From positions 1,339,065-1,403,064 of the forward strand of contig JARGSG010000197.1 in NCBI GenBank assembly GCA_030374805.1: a DNA stretch of 64,000 bases, read 5' to 3'. The translations under genes were made by a program, and so were the position numbers. Under the pieces are notes generated by a model. The model saw only the letters and a list, made by a program, of their open reading frames with translations, was not told the origin of the DNA and ran no database searches. Source of the stretch: Gracilaria gracilis. Lineage: Eukaryota > Rhodophyta > Florideophyceae > Gracilariales > Gracilariaceae. Shown here piece after piece: positions 55,135 to 64,000 of the stretch. The stretch's first letter is position 1. The number at the start of each line of letters is the position of its first letter.

Positions 55135-57618
55135 TTATGATGGTTTTCCTGGTAGTTTCATGCCACCTAATAAAACTCCAAGCTTAGCTATTTCAGCTTT
55201 CTTGCTTTCAAGAGGATCAGGGAGAATGTTCCTGATCAACTCAATTTCATTCCTCACTTCATCATCTGCAGGATCCAGCTTGTGAGCAATCTTGTATGAT
55301 TCCAACGCTTTCTCGAACTGCTCAAGTTCCGACAAACACTTTCCACATCCTTTGTGCCCAGCAACGCTTTCGGGCTCAATCCGCACCGCTGCTTCGTAAT
55401 CTTCCAACGCCATGTCGTAATCCTCAAGTGCTTTATAACACTTCGCCCTCCCTAGTCGCAATGATGCTCTTGCACTCTCAGTAGGGATCAACTTCAAGTA
55501 CGCCGTTTCAACTCGAATCGCGTTGGAATAACAGTTCATAGCATCGGCGAACTCATTCCCTTCCAGAGCGACCCGAGCAGCGTTACTAGCAGAATCAAGC
55601 TCATCCCGGAAAGCGTCGTTACATCCAGTGTTCCCACAGTTGGGATCAATCCGTGAAGCTGCGGAAACAGCCTCCTCATATCTTCTTTGGTCAATTAAAG
55701 ACTCAACCAAACCCACGATGCACATCTGGAATGTAAGGTCGCCAACAGACCCACCTCTTCCTTCGTCAAGCATTTGCAACGCCGCCCTATAATCCTCTTC
55801 AGCTCCTACAGAATTCCCACTAAATAGTCGTGCCGCTCCTCTGCCACCTTGTGCTCTGGCGTTGTCCGGATCTAACCTCAACGCCTCTTCATACAGAGCT
55901 ATCGCCTCATCGTTGTTCCCATCAAGCATTCTCTTGTGTGCCTCTGCACCCTTTACCTGGGACGGCGTTAGCAAAACTGGACGCGATGATCTCCTCTTCA
56001 GTGTAGCTGTCGTGCGACTGCCTTCTCGGTAATCTTCTGAAGCTGGTCCAGAAGACTTCGATGACAACTCTGTTCTTACGGAGTTCAAATGCCTGTGTGG
56101 GCTCCCCATAATCGAACTTGGGTTTGAGGAGACAGGTGACTGTATCTGGCTGGTTGACGCGTGGTCTGCTTCGTAAACTCTTAGAAGCACTGTCTTGCTT
56201 CGCATGTCCAAATAGTCCTCAAAGCATGATTCCAAATCCTCGTCGTTTGATATGAGAATCTCATCCTTATCCTCGTCAAGATATTTGATCTTGATAGCTC
56301 CAACGCTACTTGAACCTGCAAAACGACGTCGAACATCCAAGACAAATTGATCATAAGCGCCAGGGCCTACATTCATTGGGACCTTTATCCTCCGATATTC
56401 ATTGTTTATGTCTCTGAATTTGAATGATGCAACTGGTGTGTCCGGGGGAACCATGCGTCCGCGCGAGCTAGACAAAAGCGTGCTGGGAGGATCTGATGGG
56501 CGATAATTAAACTGCCTTCTCGTGGAAGACGAAAGCGTTGGATGAGAGTAATAGCTCGGTAGGTTTCGAGGCTGCGGTTGAAGGTTTGGGATACGGTGAA
56601 AACGGTCTTCCGGGACAAATTCGCTTTGGGCATAGGAATTCGAAAACAAACTGCTGAATATACTGGTGATCCCACCACGACTGCGAACTGCGGCTTGACT
56701 GTAGTGTGAGCCTGTTTTGTGAGGTGCTATGCGAGTAGTGTCGTCGGCCGCCGATTGAAGACCTACTAATGTTTCGCTCGCTAACTGAAGGACGTCAACG
56801 AGTCCAATGACGATGCGAGTATTGTCTTCCACAACAGGCAAGTGACGAAATCCGCATGCCTGCATACGCTGAAGAGATTCCAAAACGGTGTAGTCCGGAC
56901 TTGCAGAATCTGGGTTTTTAGTCATCACCTGCCCGAGAAGAGTTGAATATGGATTCAAATTCTTCGCAACGACCCTGCTTGCTACGTCACGACATGTGAA
57001 GATACCTTCTAGGACGTTGTTGCTGTCGACGATGACAACTGCAGCTAGACGTTCCCGCACAAGAGTCTCACAAACCTCCACAACGCTATGGCCAGCAGAC
57101 AGCGTAGCAAAATGAGAGCGCTCGACAATAGGGCGTAACGTGGGTTTCTCAATCGTTTCACGCGCAGCACGCATAAATTCAAACCCTCGCCGAGAGGGAA
57201 TCATTGAATAACTCACCTGCAGTCTTGTAATGGCATCATATGCCAAATTGAGAACATTAACAATGCCAAGCACAGACGCGTTCTCCGGATGAACAATCGG
57301 GATATGCCGAAAACGACCTTCGCGCATCAGAGCCAGAGCGCTTGCGGGTGATTCAGATGGAGGCAGGGTGATAGGTCGAACAGTCATTATCTCCGAAACT
57401 TTGGTGCTCTCCATGTTCTCACCTCTTGCGATGCACTTTGCTACATCTCGACTGGTCGCAATGCCGACCAATGCACTGGTGGCGATGGAAGTAACTGCCA
57501 CGGCATCCACTCGACCGTCGGCTAGTGTCTTGGCCAGTGTGACGACAGAAGCATCTTCTCGAATCGATACACAAGGACCGCTGCGGGAAACGACATCACC
57601 CAACGAACGAATCGACAT
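55135..57618 (-). CDS. Four CBS domains + PB1 domain + TPR repeats
   Basis: 827 residues, one exon, from an ATG at 57618. CBS1 ~12-60, CBS2 ~75-128 ('EIMTVRPITLPPSESPASAL'), CBS3 ~162-215, CBS4 ~230-285 ('VMTKNPDSASPDYTVLESLQ', 'GFRHLPVVED'). A Ser-rich linker follows, then PB1 ~395-480 with an acidic OPCA-type segment ('IKYLDEDKDEILISNDEDLE', ~446-466), and TPR-type helical pairs ~555-810 ('NNDEAIALYEEALRLDPDNA', 'YDMALEDYEAAVRIEPES', 'FEKALESYKIAHKLDPADD'). CBS pairs normally bind adenine nucleotides, PB1 binds partner PB1 domains, TPRs bind proteins, so it looks like an energy-sensing scaffold. Plants have CBS-CBS-PB1 proteins; the TPR extension is unusual. No signal peptide or membrane span. 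Confidence 0.9.
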   Translation of the reverse strand: MSIRSLGDVVSRSGPCVSIREDASVVTLAKTLADGRVDAVAVTSIATSALVGIATSRDVAKCIARGENMESTKVSEIMTVRPITLPPSESPASALALMREGRFRHIPIVHPENASVLGIVNVLNLAYDAITRLQVSYSMIPSRRGFEFMRAARETIEKPTLRPIVERSHFATLSAGHSVVEVCETLVRERLAAVVIVDSNNVLEGIFTCRDVASRVVAKNLNPYSTLLGQVMTKNPDSASPDYTVLESLQRMQACGFRHLPVVEDNTRIVIGLVDVLQLASETLVGLQSAADDTTRIAPHKTGSHYSQAAVRSRGGITSIFSSLFSNSYAQSEFVPEDRFHRIPNLQPQPRNLPSYYSHPTLSSSTRRQFNYRPSDPPSTLLSSSRGRMVPPDTPVASFKFRDINNEYRRIKVPMNVGPGAYDQFVLDVRRRFAGSSSVGAIKIKYLDEDKDEILISNDEDLESCFEDYLDMRSKTVLLRVYEADHASTSQIQSPVSSNPSSIMGSPHRHLNSVRTELSSKSSGPASEDYREGSRTTATLKRRSSRPVLLTPSQVKGAEAHKRMLDGNNDEAIALYEEALRLDPDNARAQGGRGAARLFSGNSVGAEEDYRAALQMLDEGRGGSVGDLTFQMCIVGLVESLIDQRRYEEAVSAASRIDPNCGNTGCNDAFRDELDSASNAARVALEGNEFADAMNCYSNAIRVETAYLKLIPTESARASLRLGRAKCYKALEDYDMALEDYEAAVRIEPESVAGHKGCGKCLSELEQFEKALESYKIAHKLDPADDEVRNEIELIRNILPDPLESKKAEIAKLGVLLGGMKLPGKPS

Positions 57619-59398
57619 GGTATGAAATTGGCTTTCTTCAGTGCGGGAATGTGGCCTCGAAGAAACGGAGCAGTTCTAGTGAGAGCAAGATGCCTACATG
57701 AACTACCAAGAGTGGGAACCGAAGGCTGACGGACGTTGGCCAGCGAACAAGAGGGTCGAAATGTGCTGTTTCTATAGATTCGTTTAAAATTTATCCCAAA
57801 AAAATAACACGTTCTAAAACATTTTGTAAACGTTTTAATTCCTTTTACTACCATTATAGACATAACGAAACGTGCGATTATTGGCAATCGCAAATATCTC
57901 CGGCTTACTAGAGCCAATGAGCGACTCCAAAATGCCATTCGCTTCTCTTGCCCATAGAAGCGTTTTGAATCGTGCGTCATTGTGTAGTGGACAATGTCCA
58001 CTACACACTATGCCCACTGAACATCAATTTGCGCAACGAGTTCACCAGCATTTTTCGTGTTTTGCAGCATCACTCATCTGGGTTAATTGCACCAAAAGGC
58101 CTCATTACCCGTGAAGCTAGATGGCCAAAATACGGAGCTCCATGTAAAAGATCTTTGGCTGCAAAAGACGTAATTCTTTCCACTACTATGGCTCAAGCTC
58201 TGCACAACCCAGATATAATGACAATTAATAAGCAGTACAATTCTCCTCCAAGCAAGGTAGTGCAATTTTGAAAGTGCAGAAAATAATGACTAAAATGTAA
58301 ATGATAGTGAAAAATTATGCTGGCTGCTTTGGAATTTATATAAGCTAAAACAATTTATGAAAAAATCCCGTATTGCGCAAAATATAATAATCAAAAGGAT
58401 TTATAATTAGGAAAAAACAAACTTATCGGGCGTGTTTTTGCTCACAAAAAAGAACTTTGATTGTTTACATTGTTCTTGTACAGATTTTTTTAAATAAATG
58501 GGTGGGTAGACAAGCACCAATCTCTTTTGAAGCTCCTGAAACGTATCAAGCCGCTTCAAATGAATTAGATAATGACTGCGTTGGTCCTATAGCTGACCAT
58601 ATCGATTAAACGCGTTAACGGCCTTCACCCCTATGAATACAAATCTAGTTCTTTATGTAACACGTTCTTCAAAAATAAGATAGCTTCGCAAAAGGTTTTT
58701 GGCGGAAAAAGCGCAAGCACACAAAAAAAGTTTGGAATCTTCTCCTTGATAAAGTATCACAGCAAACGGAAGAGCCTAGAAATGAGACAGCAAAACTGGT
58801 TGTAAATCCGAAGTCAAAGCGTCACAACAACCATCTTCGGGTTGATGCTAGGTAGTAGTTGGTGACGATCTACGTGTTCACACGGTCACAAGATGAGTTC
58901 TCGAAAGAAGGTAGCACGGCAACGACAGCGTGCTGGAAACGAGCAACTGAGAACAGGGCAAAAAGGCAAACCCAAACAATAAAAAAGTCACCAGAATGAG
59001 AAAAAGAGAGAAATAATAAAGGAATCCCAGTACCGGGGCGATTATACGACAATAGGTCGGAACGAGACAGGCAAATAGTGGTTAAACTCGAAGCATTAAA
59101 AGGGAGATTAACTGTACATGGACCACACCGTCATTACTCCACTTGGAGGTGAACAATGCGAGAAGGCGTGATAGTTAGAGCCATAAGCCCTTTCTTGGCA
59201 AAGCGCAATATACTTGGTGGAACAGTGCTCAACCCTCAAATTACTGAGCTCGGCGCACCACTGAAAGTGGATGCGTTGGGCAAGATAATCTAAAAAGTAT
59301 CTAAGTAAATACAGCAATGTTGAATCTGTAGTGCAACGCTATTGCGGATGAAGCTTCGCTATTGCGATTCATAGACAAGGGGATGCTCTCTAAGGAGG
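57619..59398. other. Mostly unassigned, AT-rich; one conserved-looking reading
   Basis: On the + strand 57990-58271 reads 'NEFTSIFRVLQHHSSGLIAP', 'EARWPKYGAPCKRSLAAKDV' and 'MAQALHNPDIMT', with no start ATG and the look of a real but unidentified protein fragment, perhaps a transposon ORF. A perfect 27-bp palindrome is at 57981-58007. The rest shows nothing. Confidence 0.4.
57981..58007. repeat. Perfect 27-bp palindrome
   Basis: tgtgtagtggaca-a-tgtccactacaca: 13-bp arms around one base, the same architecture as 39552-39578 but different sequence. Confidence 0.8.
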
Positions 59399-60125
59399 TG
59401 ATGATGAATGCCGTGCGTGGCACACCCCATTCTTGGGTAGATTCGTACAACATATAGGATAGTTGTGAGGTGCACAGCATTGCTGGTCAGTCACACACGT
59501 GTGGGGAGTTTGCACCCATTGTTGGGGATTCTAGATATCAATATTGGATATTTAGTTACCACTGACAGTGGGCGGCTACACTACATAGTAGGTTGAGCTC
59601 AACCCAACTTTGGAGAAGTAAACGACTCAACCGAGTGTTCGGCTCTGATGTTTCACCCTTGGTGACCAATATCCTTCTCGCGGAGAGTTTCCACTACTGT
59701 GTAGGTACCATCATCCGCCTCGCGGCATCTACAGCACCCTTACCGCATTTTGCGTGTTATTCTGTGTGTTTCCTTTATTTGTTTTCGCACTGTTATACAG
59801 GTATCGCTACACTGCATACCGGTGTTGACCGTTCTTTGTTTCGCCCACTCGCGTGGTTCGCTACCGCTCTCCGCGTCTCGTGCCACTCTTGTGTGTGTGT
59901 TGGTTGTCCCGTCTGTGACGTCATCCCCGACTCTGTCGTGTTCCCCACCACTGTGCGGCTTCTTTGCCTTTACCGCTCTCTACGCGTGTCGTGACGGTGA
60001 TCCCCGGTCTTACACCCGGCTAGCGCGATCACCCTGAGAGAGGCTCTATTGCTGTGACTACCTCAGTTGAGGGAAGGCTTGAACACCCTTTGTGTGTCTT
60101 CTTCCTTCGCAGGGGTTGCACCACA
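59399..60125 (+). repeat. 5' LTR of the 60-kb Gypsy element
   Basis: The 3' edge is set by ccaca followed by 'at' and a primer-binding-like TGG. Internal block 'gaagtaaacgactcaaccga' and 'gttcggctctga' is shared with the solo LTR at 23521-24166. The 5' edge is a guess. Confidence 0.6.
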
Positions 60126-60127
60126 AT

Positions 60128-60143
60128 TGGTCTCCCGACTTAG
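60128..60143 (+). promoter_or_regulatory. Primer-binding site
   Basis: tggtctcccgacttag begins two bases after the LTR end. The TGG would pair with a tRNA 3' CCA. Which tRNA cannot be told from here. The decayed copies keep the 3' part (cttagaag). Confidence 0.6.
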
Positions 60144-60560
60144 AAGTCGTGTTGTATCCAGCAAGCTGGTTTGGTGCACCTTCCGGTTTGCCGGTTCGTT
60201 TCGTGGTCGTGGAGGACATTTCGCAGTTTAATCTGGGATTCGCTACCGACTCTACGTCGTGTCGGTTTCGTTTTCCCAATTTGGGTTGCTGTTTGGACAC
60301 GGTTCTTTACCGGTGGCACTACCTATTTCCGTAGTGTGAGATTCCCGTCGGTACGGTTGTTGTCACCCCGTTTGGGTTTTTGAACTCGTCCCAGCAATCT
60401 GGTGAAGCAACGTTGTCGCATCGTGACGTTCCCATGGACACGGTTGTCTTTACCGCATTCGGTTTTTTCGTCACTCGTGTGAGGATACTAAACTCATTCG
60501 AGGTTAATTTGCTGTTCGCTTGATTGTTCCCAGTTCTCTGGTCTCTTTTCGTCGTGGACG

Positions 60561-62644
60561 ATGGTTTCTGGCAAGCGAGCGAGCCCCTCGAAGGCTCGCT
60601 CAGTTGGTTCAGAATTGCCCCCGCGTCCGCGGTCTGTTCCCGAGCCTCCGTCTGGAGCGGAGAAGAAACCCGGAAACCGGAAGCAATCTATAAAGTCGTC
60701 TGACTCCCCAGTGGCTGGACCCTCATCTGCTCCTTTGGAGGGTTCCACTCCCGCTGCTGCGGTGAAGGACGCGCTCGTCGTCCGAGCTGGCGACTCAAGT
60801 GCGCACACTTGAGGCCCAGACGGGAGTCATGAGAAGCTCTCATGCTGCCCTCGCGACTGAGGTCGATACACTTCGTATGAAGGTAGACGCTGCCCTCATC
60901 GGAGGTGTATCTGACGATCTACGTATATTACGGAAAGATGTCAACACTCTCTTAGAGGTTTTTCAAGGTTGCCCCGGTTTTACCGAGGAGGTCAACACGA
61001 AGATATTTCGGATTCTTGGCCGTCTTGAGACGTTGGAAAGCTACTATCCGTGCTGACAACGGCGCTTTTGACACACCCGCGGTGGACTCTCATCGCGCCA
61101 GAAACCGGAAAATCCGGGAAGGAATCGCTCTAAGAAGAGGTTAGTCGACGAGTATGATTCGGATTCTTCCAGGTCTTCTGGTATCTCAAACCGCTCTGCG
61201 GGTTCTTCTTCGTCGGACTCATCAAATGATGGTGAACGTCGTGGTCGCACTGCGCGCTCTCGTCATTCTAGTTCCACCTCCGGTGTTGTTTGCACCCGTG
61301 AGAAGGGGAGGAAGCACTCAGGTTTGAGGGAGCTGAAGCCTACTAATCCCTTGTACAAAAGGTTGTTGTCTTACCGGTACTACCGTTTGGAAGATTCCAG
61401 TCTGGACCGTACGCCCCGTGGGGACGGGAAAGATCAAGGACTGCATCAAGCGCATGTCCTTGACGTTTCGTAACCAGTTCTTTACTGGGGAGGATCCCAT
61501 CTTGGTGTTGGATTTTCTTTCACGCTTTGTCGCGGAAGCTGACATCCTCGGCATGAGTGAAGGGCAAGCTTATGTCGCATTACCGTATTTTCTACGTGGA
61601 CTCGCTGAAGACCAATTCAACTCTGTAAGAGGTTCATCTCGAGCCTCCGAAGGAGGGGTTACCTGCTGGCCTGAGGCCGTGCAGTATCTACTTCGCTCGT
61701 ACGCGACTGGTACCTCTATTGAGGAAGCAATCACCGCGTTGCGGGAAACGAAGCAACGCCCGAAGGAATCGGAAACCGAGTTTTCAGTCCGACTGAACAA
61801 GGCTTTCCACCGTTGTGGCAATGTTTATTCCGCTAATGAGCGTTGTACACTGTTTATCAACGGATTGAATCCGGCTATTCGCACGCTAGTCTCCCAGCGA
61901 CGGGAAGACAAGCGGAAGACCACCTATCTCGAGTTGGTTCAATACGCGAAAGCGGAAGGAAACGCACTGCGTGCACGCTCCGGACACCGGGGTTCATCCA
62001 GGGCGCTTCACCTCGAAGGGGCGCCCTCATCGATCTCACTGCTACCGCAGGATTTTTTTGGCCACGAAGTGGATAATTTGCATCTGGCACAGGTGAACCT
62101 GGATTCTATTCCGACTACGGAGTTGCCTTCAACTACTGAAGCCTCGTCGATGACGGATGATCCGCTGCTTTACGCAGATCGCCCCCGCGTTCGCGGACCG
62201 CAAGTACCCTATTCAGGGAGTCGTTACCAGCGACCTGGTTGGGTAGACCCGCGGACGGTGAGAGCAAAGGACCCACGAAGTGCCGGAAGACCCGGGTTGA
62301 TTTCTTTTCTATGCAACGAACACGGGCATGTGGCACCGGATTGCCACCTCACCATGAGGGATATGCCCACGGTCGTGGTGAATTTCGAAGCTCTGACCCC
62401 AGAAGAACAGGCGTCAGTGCCGATAACCGCGTATTTGCGTGCGAAGACAGACTTTCCGAAACGGATTTCTCCCGCAGATATCGCTGCGTTGCGACACTCT
62501 GGTTCTTCCCAGGTCAATGCTTCACCGGCTCAAGCCGTGGCGGCAACCGCTGCTGCGGGTAGTTCTGTTCCACAGGAGTCTGTGAAGATCCCTACCGCGC
62601 AGGACGCCGTTCCCGTTAGAACGGATGATACTCAGTTAAACTGA
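60561..62644 (+). pseudogene. Gypsy Gag, with frameshifts
   Basis: ATG at 60561 opens a basic, Pro-rich N-terminus that loses frame near 60775. 'TEVDTLRMKVDAALIGGVSDDL' continues in another frame to TGA 61054-61056. A Ser/Arg-rich stretch follows, then a frame change near 61415, then a 400-residue run to TGA 62642 ('LTFRNQFFTGEDPILVLDFL', 'LRETKQRPKESETEFSVRLN'). The zinc knuckle at ~62305 reads S-x2-C-x4-H-x4-C, so its first Cys is Ser. Frame breaks are fewer than in the 18-20 kb copy. Confidence 0.8.
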
Positions 62645-62754
62645 GTACGGGAGTCTCCAATGGAGAGGCGCCCCAGTCGAGGTCTACGGCGCCCGAGGCG
62701 TCACCGCCTCGCTCCCAGGTCAAAATCCTCTCGAGGAAGCCGACCGTCCTAGAC

Positions 62755-63246
62755 GTGGACTCTACCACCGTTGGTGTGATGCGTCGCCCGTGGATACGGT
62801 TCAGGAACAACCGGATCCCGGATCGAGTCATGGTCATGGCCAAGCGAAATTACAAGATATTCGCTGACCTTGGCCTTTCTACCCAGTATATGGTGCGTCA
62901 TTTGTCTATCCTGGATACAGGCGCTGGTCCCAATTTTATTGTGGAGTCGCTCTGACCGCCGGAAATCCGTTGTCGAGTTCGTCAAGGACCCGTCATGGAC
63001 GTGGCAGATGCAAATAATAACCCGTTGAGTACGGCTGGAATGGTTTCCCTGATCGTCAGGATTGGCAACTGCATTGAGCAGGTTGAATTCATCGTCTGCA
63101 AGACGCTTGCTGCCCCTGTCATCTTAGGGTGTGACTTCTGTGACAGATATGTCGAGTCAATCAGACCGCGTGCGCGTGAAGTGGAAATGGAAGATGGTTC
63201 GGTTTGTACCGATTGTTCGTCGTTCTTTGAGGAGAACCTCAGCTAA
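62755..63246 (+). pseudogene. Gypsy protease
   Basis: Frame 1. 'HLSILDTGAGPNFI' has an intact D-T-G triad at ~62914. TGA at 62953 interrupts. Then 'DVADANNNPLSTAGMVSLIV', 'APVILGCDFCDRYVESI' (the G-C-D block where retropepsins have G-x-D/N), ending at 63246. Confidence 0.78.
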
Positions 63247-64000
63247 GCTGGTCCCGCTACCTACTCCTTTACAGGATTCTAACCCTCCGAAGGAGTCTCC
63301 GAAACTCCGTGTTGCACGTGCTATTTCTATTCCGCCAGAATCCCAGGTATGGGTTGATGTTACTGCTGCTCCACGTGGTTTGCGGGTTGTTCAACCATCT
63401 ACCTCGTTTTACGAGAAATATCAGCTCGCATTAGCGAATGGCGTTGTGCAGATCTCGAATGGTCACCCCTTTCGGGTTTTGTTAGCCAACTTTGGCAAGA
63501 AGTCCCAGTTTCTGGTGAAGAACCAAGTTATTGGTACTGTCCTACCGCACCCTACGGCGCTTATCCCTACTAAGGTGACTGCCGCCGAGATGCTCGGGAT
63601 TGTCGAAGAAACCGCTGATGCGTCTCACTCTCAGGAGGGGGAGGGGTATTCGTCGCGTGCGCAAGCGTCGAACCCGTCTCAGACGGTTAACAACACGGGA
63701 GACCCGGAAAAGAAGACCGTGCCTACGAGTTATGACAGGATTGACCCTATTAAGGAGTTAGAAGAATTGAATCTCGGTCATGTACCGGATTCACACCGCG
63801 AGAAGTTGCGTGATATGTTGCGCGAATTTACACCAATGTGGGATGGTTCCCTCGGAGAGGTCACAGCTACGGAACACCGGATTGATCTGTTGCCAGACGT
63901 TAAGCCTATTGCTCAACACCCTTACAGGGCAGGTCCGAAAGCTCGGTAGGAAGAACAGTTTCAAATCAACAAGATGCTCCGAGCCGGAGTTATAGAACCG
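63131..64000 (+). pseudogene. Gypsy Pol, segment leading into reverse transcriptase
   Basis: Frame 2, open to TAG at 63947-63949. 'LPTPLQDSNPPKESPKLRVA', 'YEKYQLALANGVVQISNG', 'TSYDRIDPIKELEELNLGHV', then 'TATEHRIDLLPDVKPIAQHP', the start of Gypsy RT. After the TAG, 'EEQFQINKMLRAGVIEP' continues to the last base, so RT itself lies beyond the window. Confidence 0.82.

Larger units (their letters stand above)
59399..64000 (+). mobile_element. Ty3/Gypsy retrotransposon, 5' two thirds, cut by the window edge
   Basis: LTR to 60125, primer-binding site at 60128, then Gag, protease and the start of RT on the + strand. It is the same family as the decayed element at 16598-23195 but better preserved. 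The 5' edge is uncertain (candidate tgatgatgaatgccg at ~59399) because the other LTR is outside the window. Confidence 0.8.

Overview
This is nuclear DNA of a eukaryote that carries a plastid, and a red alga is the best guess. One gene encodes a DnaJ protein with an N-terminal plastid-type leader, three encode mitochondrion-targeted proteins, and another is the eukaryotic AAA+ ATPase RUVBL2/Reptin. Only two short GT-AG introns could be found, in two of nine protein genes. A compact, intron-poor gene island set in a sea of decayed retrotransposons fits a florideophyte red alga (Chondrus-like). That species-level call is inference; no rRNA, tRNA or organelle gene is present to fix it.

Layout. 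1-13 kb: decayed DNA transposons (a PIF/Harbinger-like fragment, three separate pogo/CENP-B-type transposases, MULE-like pieces, and a 2.45-kb element with ~245-bp inverted ends that contains an LTR). 14.4-25.0 kb: a Copia-type element on the + strand, split by a 6.6-kb Gypsy element and again by a solo LTR. Both insertions have recognisable 5-bp target duplications (each 4/5 matched), and the Gypsy element itself carries a 416-bp MITE. 25.3-27.3 kb: a MITE with perfect 26-bp inverted ends and a rearranged Gypsy 5' end on the - strand. 28.2-38.0 kb: a Copia element on the - strand (TSD GACTG) containing a chromodomain Gypsy element on the + strand (TSD GGCGG).

39.7-49.8 kb: the gene island. 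Eight genes alternate strictly in strand (+ - + - + - + -): a CCDC90/DUF1640 protein, a RING-H2 membrane protein, ISCA2, mitochondrial uS4, an APH-like kinase, plastid DnaJ, RUVBL2 and a START/SRPBCC-fold protein. The first two convergent pairs end only 16 and 31 bases apart, and that first part of the island is GC-rich with CAG runs. 50.7-54.5 kb: a broken partial copy of the next gene's TPR region, and a host kinase-like pseudogene that holds a LINE RNase H fragment. 55.1-57.6 kb: a large intact gene fusing four CBS domains, a PB1 domain and TPR repeats. 59.4-64.0 kb: a third, fresher Gypsy element, cut by the window edge at the start of reverse transcriptase.

No CRISPR array, operon, phage or defence system was seen. 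The most useful new observations are the datable nested insertions, the tightly packed alternating gene island with its hidden introns, the CBS-PB1-TPR fusion with its broken neighbour copy, and a MITE that still carries the tail of a pogo transposase.
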